From Natronococcus pandeyae (GTDB lineage: Archaea; Halobacteriota; Halobacteria; Halobacteriales; Natrialbaceae): a stretch of DNA of 64,000 bases. The stretch is from assembly GCF_008122205.1 (NCBI RefSeq), contig NZ_PHNJ01000001.1, positions 666,916 through 730,915 on the forward strand, in the 5' to 3' direction. Under the pieces are notes generated by a model, which saw only the letters and a program-made list of their open reading frames with translations, was not told the DNA's origin and made no database searches. Below are positions 1 to 8,021 of this stretch, in pieces. The first letter of the stretch is position 1. Each line of letters opens with the position of its first letter. A program made the translations under genes and the position numbers.

Positions 1-215
1 CGACGGCCAACCAGCTCGGCGTTCCCGTCACGGTCATCGGCTCCGCTTCGAAGATCGTCGACAGCGGCTTCGTCTTCGAAAACGAGTTCCGGCCGGGTAG
101 CGAGGTGATGTCGGAGCCAGCGGAAGGGTTCACGATCGAGAACCCCTCCTACGACGCGACACCCATTTCGCTGCTCGAGAGCGTCGTCACCGACGAGGGC
201 CGCCAAGAATTTTAA
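1..215 (+). CDS. eIF-2B alpha/beta/delta family protein, C-terminal end
   Basis: The gene enters from the left edge, so only about 70 C-terminal residues are visible, ending in TAA at 213-215. The fragment reads as the last part of a Rossmann-like nucleotide-binding domain: a 'GVPVTVIG' strand followed by 'ENPSYDATPISLL', which matches the 'NPxxDxTPxxLI' signature near the C-terminus of eIF-2B-type proteins and ribose-1,5-bisphosphate isomerases. In archaea these relatives act in AMP/ribose metabolism or are annotated as translation-factor homologues. The fragment is too short to choose between those roles. Confidence 0.75.
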   Translation, partial: TANQLGVPVTVIGSASKIVDSGFVFENEFRPGSEVMSEPAEGFTIENPSYDATPISLLESVVTDEGRQEF

Positions 216-258
216 GACGGCCGTCAGATCGCCCGTCTTCACCCCAATTCCGATCAAT

Positions 259-951
259 TCATTCGCGTTCGCCGAACGTCCGTGGGGAGCCACCGGTCGG
301 GCTCGCCCAGTCGACCGCGTTTCGAAGCACCTGTCGGATCTCCTCGTTCTCGTAGATCGGGTACGTCTCGTGGCCCGGCCGGAAGTAGAAGATCCGTCCG
401 TTCCCGCGGCGGTAACAGCAGCCGCTGCGGAACACCTCGCCGCCCTCGAACCAGCTCGTAAAGACCAGCCGGTCGGGTTCTGGGACGTCGAACGGCTCAC
501 CGTACATCTCCGTCTGGGGCAGTTCGATCGACTCGTCGACTCCGTCCGCAATCGGGTGGCCGGGGTCGACGACCCACAGTCGCTCCGTCGCGCCGTCCTC
601 GCGCCACTGGAGGTTACAGGTCGTCCCCATCAGTCGCTTGAACACCTTCGAGAAGTGTCCGGAGTGGAGCACGAGCAGCCCCATCCCCTCGAGTACGCGC
701 TCCTGGACGCGGTCGACGACCTCGTCTGCGACCTCGTCGTGGGCGATGTGGCCCCACCAGAGCAGGACGTCCGTCTCCTCGAGAACCTCCTCGGTGAGCC
801 CGTGCTCGGGTTCGTCGAGCGTCGCCGTCCGCACCTCGTGGTCTGTGAGGGCGTCGGCGATCGTCGCGTGGATCCCGTCGGGGTAGACCGCTGCGGCGTC
901 CTCGTCTTCTCGCTCGTGTCGAAACTCGTTCCAGATCGTAACTGTGACCAT
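259..951 (-). CDS. ThuA-like (trehalose-utilisation family) protein
   Basis: A 230-residue soluble protein with the ThuA/class-I glutamine-amidotransferase-like fold. Visible hallmarks are an N-terminal beta-strand '[12 protein letters not shown]', '[14 protein letters not shown]' around residues 60-75, '[14 protein letters not shown]' around 90-105, and a C-terminal '[16 protein letters not shown]' segment that supplies the conserved His of the family. ThuA proteins act in sugar catabolism, commonly beside Gfo/Idh/MocA oxidoreductases (ThuB-like). Here such an oxidoreductase is divergently transcribed about 230 bp away, which fits a shared carbohydrate or polyol pathway. The substrate cannot be read from the sequence. 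Confidence 0.82.
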   Translation of the reverse strand: MVTVTIWNEFRHEREDEDAAAVYPDGIHATIADALTDHEVRTATLDEPEHGLTEEVLEETDVLLWWGHIAHDEVADEVVDRVQERVLEGMGLLVLHSGHFSKVFKRLMGTTCNLQWREDGATERLWVVDPGHPIADGVDESIELPQTEMYGEPFDVPEPDRLVFTSWFEGGEVFRSGCCYRRGNGRIFYFRPGHETYPIYENEEIRQVLRNAVDWASPTGGSPRTFGERE

Positions 952-1150
952 CGCCGGGTGTTCTCATCTCGACGTTCTTAGCTGGTCCGATCACCCGCCG
1001 TGATTCTTCAGCGAAAGTATCGATTTCCCCCTGCGATATCGCGATAATTCGGGTAATAGTATAATAATACTTATATGACGCCGTTGTCGCACCGATTAAT
1101 AGTGTAAGATGTAGGATATAACATCGTCGTTGTACAGATTTACGGGACAC

Positions 1151-1158
1151 AATACTTA
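1151..1158 (+). promoter_or_regulatory. TATA box ahead of the 1184 start
   Basis: The AT-rich octamer 'aatactta' is centred about 29 nt upstream of the ATG at 1184. This is the spacing expected if the transcript starts at or next to that ATG (leaderless), the common haloarchaeal arrangement. Confidence 0.4.
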
Positions 1159-1183
1159 TTCCGGTTGCTCCCCGCGTTCCAGT

Positions 1184-1276
1184 ATGAGTCAGGATCGCGC
1201 GCAAACGATGGCGAAATGCGACATTTTTCAGATGGCAACCGGCACGATGGGCGAGAAATGGGGGGTTTCTCGGTGA
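1184..1276 (+). CDS. putative 30-residue small protein / upstream ORF
   Basis: An ATG placed at the predicted transcription start opens a 30-codon frame beginning MSQDRAQTMAKCDIF and ending in TGA at 1274-1276. That TGA overlaps an in-frame GTG (1273-1275) of the following oxidoreductase as 'GTGA', a configuration used for translational coupling. No family is recognised. It may be a real small protein, a regulatory upstream ORF, or chance. The support is promoter spacing and coupling geometry only. Confidence 0.3.
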   Translation: MSQDRAQTMAKCDIFQMATGTMGEKWGVSR

Positions 1277-2430
1277 TTGGTGATGGAATCGGCGTGGGTA
1301 TTGTCGGCCTGGGCGGAATGGGCCATCTCCACGCGAAAAACGTCGAACAGTTCGGCGCGGACGTCGTCGCCGGAGCAGACCTCGTCGAGAAGCAGCGCCA
1401 GCAGTTCGCTACCGAGTTCGGGGCGAAGACCTACGAGACCCACGAGGGACTCGTCGTCGACGACGACGTCGACGCCGTTATCGTGACGACGCCGAACCGG
1501 TTCCACGAACCGATCACCGTCGACGCCCTCGAGGCTGGCTGTCACGTTCTCGTCGAGAAACCGCTCGCGCACACGCTCGAGAGCGCGGAACGGATCGCCG
1601 ACGCGGCCGCCGCCGCGCCGGGAGTCTGCATGGTCGGTTTCCACAACCGCCACGCCGCATCGATGGCGATGTTCGACGAACAGGACAAGCGCGGCCGATT
1701 CGGCGATCTGACTCACGTCGAGGCGAACTACGTTCGCCGACGCGGAGTTCCGGGTCCCGGCTCCTGGTTCACCGATCCAGATCTCGCTGGCGGCGGCTCT
1801 CTGCTCGATATCGGCGTCCACGCCCTCGACCTCGCGCTGTACGCGATGGATTTCCCGGAGATCGTCGAGGTCAGCGGCGTCGTCAGGACGACCTTCGGCA
1901 TGGACCCAGAGTACGCCGATCCCGACGGTTTCGGCGACGCCTGGGACGCAGAGGCAGAAACCTACGACGTCGACGACTCCGTCACCGCGTTCGTTCGGTG
2001 TAAGGGCGGGAAAACGATCTCGCTCGAGGCCGCCTGGGCGACGAACCGCGAACCGAGTATGGACTTCCGCGTGCGCGGGACCGACGCGGGTGCACAGTTC
2101 GACATCGGCTCCACCGACATGGAGATCCTCGAGGCGGGAACCGCCGGCTGTGACCACTACGCCGACGTCGATATGACGGGCGACTCCTCGCTGACCGGCC
2201 ACAAAGAACAGGACGCGAAGTTCCTCGAGACCATCGCCGCGGGCGTCGAACCCGAAACGAACACCATCGAGGAGGCGCTGACGGTCCAGCGCGTGATCGA
2301 CGCCATCTATCGCTCGAGCGAAACGGGCCGTGCACAGGAGATCGAGATGCCGGAGTACGAACGAGCCGAGACGGCTCCCCTCGAGCGAGCCGAAACGGCC
2401 GACCTCGAAGCCTCACAGCAAGTCGACTGA
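1258..2430 (+). CDS. Gfo/Idh/MocA family NAD(P)-dependent oxidoreductase
   Basis: A two-domain dehydrogenase of about 385-390 residues. The N-terminal Rossmann domain carries the dinucleotide-binding 'VGIVGLGGMG' and the family signature 'VLVEKPLA'. The C-terminal alpha/beta domain contains 'GGGSLLDIGVHALDLALY', which provides the conserved Asp/His active-site region. Such enzymes oxidise or reduce sugars and polyols. The ATG at 1258 is given as start; a GTG at 1273, overlapping the stop of the small upstream frame, is equally plausible and still leaves the Rossmann strand intact. The C-terminus has a degenerate 'ERAETA' repeat. Its divergent neighbour is a ThuA protein, suggesting sugar metabolism. 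Confidence 0.9.
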   Translation: MGGFSVIGDGIGVGIVGLGGMGHLHAKNVEQFGADVVAGADLVEKQRQQFATEFGAKTYETHEGLVVDDDVDAVIVTTPNRFHEPITVDALEAGCHVLVEKPLAHTLESAERIADAAAAAPGVCMVGFHNRHAASMAMFDEQDKRGRFGDLTHVEANYVRRRGVPGPGSWFTDPDLAGGGSLLDIGVHALDLALYAMDFPEIVEVSGVVRTTFGMDPEYADPDGFGDAWDAEAETYDVDDSVTAFVRCKGGKTISLEAAWATNREPSMDFRVRGTDAGAQFDIGSTDMEILEAGTAGCDHYADVDMTGDSSLTGHKEQDAKFLETIAAGVEPETNTIEEALTVQRVIDAIYRSSETGRAQEIEMPEYERAETAPLERAETADLEASQQVD

Positions 2431-2482
2431 ATCGCACTCCTCCGACGAGGGGCGTGAGCCGACGACCGTCGTTTTCAGCTGT

Positions 2483-2816
2483 TCACGTCGTCTCGTCAGC
2501 TTCCTCTGCGGCGTCATCTTGAAGCTCGATACGTCGGATCTTTCCGGTTACCGTCTCCGGGAGTTCGGAACGGAACTCGATCTCGCGAGGATACTCGTGT
2601 GCGGACAGTTCCTCGCGGACGTCGGTCTTGATCTCCGTTTTCAGTTCGTCGGACGGGTCGGCCGTCTCGCTCGAGACGACGGAGGCCTTGACGATGGTTC
2701 CACGCTGTCGATCCGGCTTTGGGACGACTGCCGCCTCGGCGACGGCCGGATGTTCGGCCAGGGAGCTCTCACCCTCGAAGGGACCGACCGGTAGCCCGAG
2801 GAATGACAACGTTCCC
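2483..2816 (-). pseudogene. remnant of an AMP-forming acyl-CoA synthetase (C-terminal domain)
   Basis: About 105 residues match only the mobile C-terminal domain of acyl-CoA synthetases: 'GPFEGESSLAEHPAVAEAAV', 'RGTIVKASVV', 'YPREIEFRSELPETVTGKI' with the catalytic Lys of 'TGKIRR'. The preceding hinge motif 'SSGYR' is present but lies in another reading frame at about 2800-2813, so a frameshift separates hinge and domain. The adenylation domain (about 400 residues) is absent; upstream of the hinge there is only a hairpin and unrelated sequence. An open frame can be written from a TTG at 2809, but a free C-terminal domain would have no adenylation activity. Confidence 0.72.
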
Positions 2817-2840
2817 AGGAGCAGAGCCTCTTGCGAGCCA

Positions 2841-2863
2841 GCCAGAACGCCCTGCGTTCTGGC
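2841..2863. repeat. perfect hairpin, 10-bp arms
   Basis: The arms gccagaacgc (2841-2850) and gcgttctggc (2854-2863) are exact reverse complements with a 3-nt loop 'cct'. The hairpin lies about 25 bp beyond the truncated end of the acyl-CoA synthetase remnant and about 90 bp past the psmB stop. It could be a repeat-element end, a recombination site or part of the psmB 3' region. Confidence 0.6.
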
Positions 2864-2953
2864 GACATCGTCGGCTCCCCGGCGGTTGCGGGCGCGGCAG
2901 CCGCGATGCTCACGGAGTGGGGAGGAGTAAAGAAGCGGGGACGAGCGACCGCG

Positions 2954-3685
2954 TTAGATGACCTCTTCGAAGTCGTGGTGGCCGTGGATGTCCACGCCTT
3001 CGTCGGTAATCTCACAGAGGAAGACGCCGTTACCGGAGCCGGTGTCGCGCTCCGCCGCGGACTTGATGCCGCGAGCAGCGACGGTCTTCGCTTCCTCGTT
3101 GGACATGTCCTCCTCGTAGGACTGCTCCAGGTGACCGTAGGCCAGTTGCATCCCGGAGCCGGTGACGGTGTAGTCGTCCTTCATGACGCCGCCGGCGGGG
3201 TCGATGCTGTAGACGTGGCTTCCCTCCTCGTCGACGCCGCCCAGAATCGGGTGGATGGCGAAGAACGGTCCGCCGCGGGCGAAGTTGCCCGCAAGCGTCG
3301 CGAGCGCGTCGATGCTCATCGCCTCAGCACGGCGGGCCTCGTAGAGGTTGACCTCGGCGCGGAGGCTCGAGATGAACGACTGGGCGCCACCGACGCTGCC
3401 GACCATCGTCAGTGCGGCGGTCGGGTGAATCTGTTCGACCTTCTGGACGTTCTTGTTCGAGACGAACCGGCCGCCGAGGCTGGCGCGCATGTCCGTCGCG
3501 ATGACGACGCCGTCGGCGGTCGTGATGCCGATCGTCGTCGTGCCGGTCTTGTTGACGTTGTCGAGGTCGGCGCGCGAGAAGTCGTTCTGGGGCATGGAGC
3601 CGACTTCCGGTTCGTACGGGTTCATATCAGCCGACAGCTGGCTGCTCGTCTTGGAGAACTCCGACTCGTGAGTAGGCGTACGCAT
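2954..3685 (-). CDS. psmB: 20S proteasome beta subunit
   Basis: A 243-residue beta-type proteasome subunit that forms the inner rings of the 20S core and carries the proteolytic sites. A propeptide of about 48 residues ends in 'NKTG', and autocleavage exposes the nucleophile Thr49 of 'TTTIGI'. Also visible are the conserved Asp of 'DMRASLGG', the Lys in 'NKNVQKVEQI', and the Ser-Gly-Ser region 'YTVTGSGMQLAYG'. The length is normal for the family. The start at 3685 is supported by a TATA box at 3711-3717. No alpha subunit or PAN ATPase gene lies in the window. Confidence 0.96.
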   Translation of the reverse strand: MRTPTHESEFSKTSSQLSADMNPYEPEVGSMPQNDFSRADLDNVNKTGTTTIGITTADGVVIATDMRASLGGRFVSNKNVQKVEQIHPTAALTMVGSVGGAQSFISSLRAEVNLYEARRAEAMSIDALATLAGNFARGGPFFAIHPILGGVDEEGSHVYSIDPAGGVMKDDYTVTGSGMQLAYGHLEQSYEEDMSNEEAKTVAARGIKSAAERDTGSGNGVFLCEITDEGVDIHGHHDFEEVI

Positions 3686-3710
3686 TGACCGAACGTTACG
3701 ACCGGGACCA

Positions 3711-3717
3711 TATAAAA
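3711..3717 (-). promoter_or_regulatory. TATA box of psmB
   Basis: On the minus strand this reads TTTTATA and is centred about 29 nt upstream of the psmB ATG, fitting a leaderless or very short-leader transcript. Confidence 0.5.
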
Positions 3718-3891
3718 CATCGGCGGTCGCACCCGTCGTTTCCGGTTTCGTCGGTTGGAACGAGCGCTTCCTTCGGTTTCGGACGGCGGCGCCGCTGGTG
3801 GGTGAGAGGAGGTTTGATTCCGGCCAACTTCGCGGCGCTCGTCGAAGCCGGCGGCTCGGCGGTTCAGGACGGAGTGAGGAGTATCGTCAGT

Positions 3892-4065
3892 TCATTCGTG
3901 CTGTGCGGCTTCGTACGCGTCGCCGACGTTCTCGATCAGTCGGTGGAGGGGGAGGGTAAACCCGAACCGGCGGGTGGCCATTGCGATCGGCATCGCGATG
4001 ATGCCGACCATAATGCAGAGTTGGTACAGTGCGAATAGCGTCGCGTGGTGCACGCGGGATTTCAT
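3892..4065 (-). CDS. small conserved haloarchaeal membrane protein
   Basis: A 57-residue ORF. It opens with the basic segment 'MKSRVHHATLFALYQLC', followed by one hydrophobic stretch 'IMVGIIAMPIAMA' (about residues 18-30), a basic 'TRRFGFTLPLHRLIENVG' and the acidic tail 'DAYEAAQHE'. It probably spans the membrane once or lies on it. The TATA-like 'tatatatat' at about 4097-4106 sits upstream on the minus strand. The composition resembles short conserved proteins seen in many haloarchaea, but I cannot name a family or function. The gene stands alone between psmB and UPF0212. Confidence 0.65.
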   Translation of the reverse strand: MKSRVHHATLFALYQLCIMVGIIAMPIAMATRRFGFTLPLHRLIENVGDAYEAAQHE

Positions 4066-4363
4066 CGGCGTTCACTCGATGGACAGATCGAGGCCGTATA
4101 TATATCTTCCTGAATTACGAAATCTATAATCATTGTAAATACAGAACCAGGTCGACGCTTGCTTGCGGTTCAACCTGACTTGTGCGCGGACCAACTCAGG
4201 GAGAACTCGAGGCGAAATCCGGGTATCTTGGTCCGAATCGACTCGCTCAATTCTCGTAAGTTATAGGCATTATCGGGTTCGCGTGCGCGCTTCGTGCCGG
4301 TCGATCGTTACGAACGGCGACCGGAACCGCAAAGCAGGAAACCCCCCGGACCGACCACCAGAT

Positions 4364-4717
4364 ATGGGAAACTATCTCGTCGCGATGGAAGCAGCATGGT
4401 TGGTGCGTGACGTCGAGTCGATCGACGATGCGATCGGCGTCGCCGTCAGCGAGGCCGGAAAACGACTCAACAGCGAAGGCATGGACTACGTCGAGGTCGA
4501 GGTCGGGGCAACGGGCTGTCCCGCCTGTGGCGAACCGTTCGACTCCGCGTTCGTCGCGGCCGACACCGCACTGGTCGGACTGGCACTCGAGATGGACGTG
4601 TTCAACGCCGACAGCGAGGAACACGCCTCCCGAATCGCAAAGAGTGAGGTCGGCGGAACGCTGCGCGACGTCCCGCTCTCCGTCGTCGAAATCATCGAAA
4701 CCGAAGAAGACGAGTAA
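4364..4717 (+). CDS. UPF0212 (DUF555) family protein
   Basis: A 117-residue protein starting MGNYLVAMEAAWLVRDV. It matches the archaeal UPF0212 family: a conserved N-terminal 'YxVxxxAAWxVRDV' block and a Cys pair in 'GCPACGEPFDSAF' around residues 51-63 that may bind metal. The function is unknown. The ATG at 4364 is chosen because the conserved family N-terminus begins there; longer upstream readings lack conservation. The following HTH-CBS gene has its own promoter, so the two are probably separate transcripts. Confidence 0.83.
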   Translation: MGNYLVAMEAAWLVRDVESIDDAIGVAVSEAGKRLNSEGMDYVEVEVGATGCPACGEPFDSAFVAADTALVGLALEMDVFNADSEEHASRIAKSEVGGTLRDVPLSVVEIIETEEDE

Positions 4718-4751
4718 CCGTCGTCGCCGGATTCGACGGCACCCAAACACC

Positions 4752-4760
4752 TTTCTATAA
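4752..4760 (+). promoter_or_regulatory. TATA box of the HTH-CBS regulator
   Basis: The element 'tttctataa' is centred about 24 nt upstream of the ATG at 4780. This fits leaderless transcription and supports that start over the upstream GTG at 4771. Confidence 0.45.
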
Positions 4761-4779
4761 CCCGTAGTTATTGGTTCGT

Positions 4780-5319
4780 ATGGAACTCCCGACGCCAGCG
4801 GACCTTCGCCAGCGCCGCACCGAACTGGGGTTGACCCAGAGCGAACTCGCGGATAAGGCCGAGGTCTCCCAGCCGCTGATCGCCCGGATCGAGGGCGGTG
4901 ACGTCGATCCGCGTCTCTCGACGCTGCGGCGGATCGTCAACGCACTCGAGAAGGCCGAAAGCGACGTCGTCCGCGCAGAAGACCTCATGAACGAGGCGGT
5001 CGTGAACGTCGCGCCGGAGGATCCGGTCAGCGAGGCTGCCCGAAAGATGGAGGCCGAAGCCTACTCGCAGCTCGCGGTCATCCAGAACGGCATCCCCGTC
5101 GGCTCGATCAGCCAGAGCGATCTCGTCCATCTCGACTCCGAGGCGCGCGACGAACCCATCGAGGAACACATGAGCGAGAGTTTCCCGACGGTATCGAAGG
5201 ACGCGACGCTGGACGAGATCAGCAACCTGCTCGAGCACTACAAGGCCGTGATGATCACCGAGGCGGGCGAAACCGTCGGCATCATCACCGAAGCCGATAT
5301 CGCCGCGCGGTTCTCGTAG
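4780..5319 (+). CDS. XRE-type HTH transcriptional regulator with CBS pair
   Basis: A 179-residue protein. Residues 5-60 form a Cro/C1-type helix-turn-helix ('LRQRRTELGLTQSELADKA' then 'VSQPLIARIEGGDVDPRLST'). Residues about 68-179 are two CBS motifs ('DLMNEAVVNVAPEDPVSEAA' and 'EHMSESFPTVSKDATLDEI'), each ending in a 'VGxI(S/T)' strand. CBS pairs usually sense adenosyl ligands such as AMP, ATP or SAM, so the likely role is energy- or ligand-responsive DNA binding. HTH-CBS fusions of this order are widespread in archaea. It is monocistronic by spacing, and the target genes are unknown. Confidence 0.9.
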   Translation: MELPTPADLRQRRTELGLTQSELADKAEVSQPLIARIEGGDVDPRLSTLRRIVNALEKAESDVVRAEDLMNEAVVNVAPEDPVSEAARKMEAEAYSQLAVIQNGIPVGSISQSDLVHLDSEARDEPIEEHMSESFPTVSKDATLDEISNLLEHYKAVMITEAGETVGIITEADIAARFS

Positions 5320-5422
5320 CTCGGCGCGATTCTCGTAAGCCGTTATCGATCGGCCAGTCACGCCCGAATTGATGTGGCAGCGCGCGGAAAGTCCCGAAAA
5401 CCGATCCGGGATCGAATCCGCG

Positions 5423-6121
5423 TCAGACCGCGAGGTACTCCGTCACCGCCTCGCGGGACTCCAGCCGATCGGATCCGAGTTCGTCGACGATCGTCCCCTT
5501 GTCGATAGCGTAGCAGCGTTCGGCCAGGTTCTGCACCACGTGAAGGTTCTGTTCGACGAAGAGGATCGTCGTCCCGAGTTCCTCGTTGACGCGCTCGAGG
5601 TCCCGCGTGACGTCCTGGACGATCGAGGGCTGGACACCTTCCGAAGGTTCGTCGAGCAGGAGGAGATCGGGGTTGCCGATCAACGCGCGGCCGATCGCGA
5701 GCATCTGCTGCTGGCCGCCGCTCATCGTTCCCGCGTCCTGCTCGCGACGCTCCTCGAGAACGGGGAAGTAGTCGTAGACGGCCTCGTACTGCAGGTCGCC
5801 GTTCGACTCGTTTATCGTCTCGCCCATCCGCAGGTTCTCTTCGACTGTCAACTCGGGAAAGACGTCCCGACCTTGCGGGATGTATCCTATACCCCGGCGC
5901 GCGCGGCTGTCGGCGGGGTCGTCCGTGACCTCGTCACCATCGAAGCGAATCGTTCCCTCGTCGGCCTCGAGCAGACCGATAACGGCCTTGACGAGCGTCG
6001 TCTTGCCGACGCCGTTCTTGCCCATGATTCCGACGATCTCTCCCTCGTCGACGCGAACGTCGACGTCGCGGAGAATCGGTGTCTTTCCGTACGACGTGTG
6101 TAAGTTGGTAATCTCGAGCAT
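5423..6121 (-). CDS. urtE: urea ABC transporter ATP-binding protein UrtE
   Basis: A 232-residue ABC ATPase of the branched-chain amino acid/urea (HAAT) class. It shows Walker A 'GKNGVGKTTL' at about residues 35-44, signature 'MSGGQQQMLAIGRAL', Walker B 'LLLLDEPSEG' and switch His in 'VEQN'. 'GYIPQGRDVFPELTVEEN' is typical of LivF/UrtE. It is the last gene of urtA-B-C-D-E; its start codon shares one base with the urtD stop. The urea assignment rests on the UrtA features and the neighbouring urease operon. It energises import together with UrtD at the cytoplasmic face. Confidence 0.88.
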   Translation of the reverse strand: MLEITNLHTSYGKTPILRDVDVRVDEGEIVGIMGKNGVGKTTLVKAVIGLLEADEGTIRFDGDEVTDDPADSRARRGIGYIPQGRDVFPELTVEENLRMGETINESNGDLQYEAVYDYFPVLEERREQDAGTMSGGQQQMLAIGRALIGNPDLLLLDEPSEGVQPSIVQDVTRDLERVNEELGTTILFVEQNLHVVQNLAERCYAIDKGTIVDELGSDRLESREAVTEYLAV

Positions 6122-6900
6122 CAGCGTTCTTCCCCCAAGTAGATCCGCTTGACTTCGGGATCGGCCTTGACCGCCTCGATGGAGCCCTCTCTGAAGATCG
6201 AGCCCTGATCGAGGACGGTCACGCGATCCGCGATCGATTCGACGAAGTCGATGTCGTGTTCGATGACGACGAGCGCGACCCCGTCGTCCTCGGCGATCTC
6301 GCGCAGCAGTTCGGCGATTTCCGCGGTCTCCTCGACGGAGAGGCCGGCGACCGGCTCGTCGAGCAGCATCAGTTTCGGCTCCAGGGCCATCGCCATCCCG
6401 ATTTCGAGGCGCTGTTGTTGGCCGTGTGAGAGGGCCGAGGCGACCGTCTGGCGCTCGGCGAGCAGATCGAACCGGTCGAGGATCTCGCGGATTCGCGACT
6501 CGAACTCGTCGCCGTCGGCGACTTGCTGGAGCGGAATGCGCACGTTCTGTGCGACGCTCAGCCCCTCGTAGATGCTCGGCACCTGGAACTTCATGCTGAT
6601 TCCGCGACCGACGCGCTCGTGTGACGGCATCTCGGTGATGTCGTGACCGTCATAGTAGATCTTCCCCGCAGTGGGTTCGAGCTGGCCCGTGACCAGGTTG
6701 AGAAAGGTGCTCTTCCCGGCGCCGTTCGGACCGATGAGACAGCGTAGCTCCCCTTTCTCGAGGCCGAAGTCGACGTCGTCGGTTGCGGTGAGACCGCCGA
6801 ACGCTTTGCATAGACCTCGCGTCTGCAGGATTTGGGACGATTCGTCGCCGGTCTCGTCGACGGCGGGCGTGGTCCTGACGGTCGGGTCGCTCGTCCCCAT
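6121..6900 (-). CDS. urtD: urea ABC transporter ATP-binding protein UrtD
   Basis: A 259-residue LivG-type ATPase. Walker A is 'GPNGAGKSTF', the signature is the variant 'LSHGQQQRLEIGMA' typical of UrtD, and Walker B is 'LMLLDEPVAGLS'. A non-conserved acidic N-terminal extension of about 25 residues precedes the ABC domain. It shares its first base with the urtC stop codon and its last with the urtE start, so translation is tightly coupled. It partners with UrtE. Confidence 0.9.
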   Translation of the reverse strand: MGTSDPTVRTTPAVDETGDESSQILQTRGLCKAFGGLTATDDVDFGLEKGELRCLIGPNGAGKSTFLNLVTGQLEPTAGKIYYDGHDITEMPSHERVGRGISMKFQVPSIYEGLSVAQNVRIPLQQVADGDEFESRIREILDRFDLLAERQTVASALSHGQQQRLEIGMAMALEPKLMLLDEPVAGLSVEETAEIAELLREIAEDDGVALVVIEHDIDFVESIADRVTVLDQGSIFREGSIEAVKADPEVKRIYLGEER

Positions 6901-8021
6901 CAGTCGTCACCTCCGTGGACCTCGCCCGGTGCGGGCGTCTCCGCCGGCGTCGGATCGGGTGACGCGCGGTACTCGACGACGTACTCGTGTAAGCGAGGTG
7001 CGACCCCCTCCGGCATCACGAGGATAACGAACACCAGCAGCGAACCGATCAGGACCAGCGCCCACTCGCTTCCCGAGAGGGCGAGCTGATAGTCGACGAA
7101 CTGGATCGCGAGCGCGGCGCCGATCGTCCCGATCAGTGACGTCCGACCGCCGACGCTGGCCCAGACGACGGGCAGGGCGGCGGCGGTGATACCGAACACG
7201 CTCGGGTCGATGTAGTTGTTCTGCGCAGTGAACAGTACACCGCTGAGACCGGCGATCGCACCGCCGATCGTGAACACGACGAACTTGATGAACGTCGTGT
7301 CGTAGCCGAACATCTCGGTCCGCCTCTCGTCCTCCCGGGTCGCGACCATCGCGTAGCCGAACTGGCTGTTGACGAGAGCGCGCAGTCCCAGATAGGTCAC
7401 CACGAGCGCGCCCAGCGTCACGTAGTAGTGGCCGACGATCCCGATCTCGAGGCCAACCGAACCGATCCCGACGCCGAGATCCGGAACACCGCTCATACCG
7501 TTGAACCCGCCGAGGCGGGCGTCGCCGATCGCCCACTCGCCGCCGGCGGTCTGGCCCAGGAACGTGTAGAGGACCAGCGCCACGACGAGCGTCAGGATCG
7601 TCACGTAGACGTCGCGGACGCCGCCGTAGAACATGAAATAGCCCAGCGCCGCAGCGAAAGCCGTCGAGACCGCGACCGCGGCGAGTAGACCGAGCGTCAG
7701 CCCGGTCAACGTCGGAACGTTGATGGCGACGATCCCGAACGCGTAGCCGGCGACGCCGAAGAACGCTACCTGGCCGAAACTCAGGATGCCGCAGTAGCCC
7801 CAAATGAAACAGAGGCTCACCCCGAGCAGGGCGTACGCGAGGAACACCGCGCCGATCTCTGCAGCGTAGTAGCCGAACAACACCGGCATCGCCGCGAGGA
7901 GGGTCACGGCGGCGGTCAGGCCGAGCCAGAACGCCGGCGTGTTCCCCATCGTGTTCGGCCCCTCGAACGGCTCGCGGACCGCGGCGAGGAGACCGCCGCT
8001 CGAGTCCGAGCCAAGGCTCAT
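6900..8021 (-). CDS. urtC: urea ABC transporter permease UrtC
   Basis: A 373-residue LivM-type permease with about 9-10 hydrophobic segments. The family motif region 'GYCGILSFGQVAFFGVAGYA' lies around residues 70-90, and the EAA-like cytoplasmic loop 'NSQFGYAMVATREDERRTEMFGYD' contacts the ATPases. The C-terminal tail is rich in Pro and acidic residues. The start at 8021 overlaps the urtB stop by 4 nt (ATGA). It forms the membrane channel with UrtB. Confidence 0.9.
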   Translation of the reverse strand: MSLGSDSSGGLLAAVREPFEGPNTMGNTPAFWLGLTAAVTLLAAMPVLFGYYAAEIGAVFLAYALLGVSLCFIWGYCGILSFGQVAFFGVAGYAFGIVAINVPTLTGLTLGLLAAVAVSTAFAAALGYFMFYGGVRDVYVTILTLVVALVLYTFLGQTAGGEWAIGDARLGGFNGMSGVPDLGVGIGSVGLEIGIVGHYYVTLGALVVTYLGLRALVNSQFGYAMVATREDERRTEMFGYDTTFIKFVVFTIGGAIAGLSGVLFTAQNNYIDPSVFGITAAALPVVWASVGGRTSLIGTIGAALAIQFVDYQLALSGSEWALVLIGSLLVFVILVMPEGVAPRLHEYVVEYRASPDPTPAETPAPGEVHGGDD

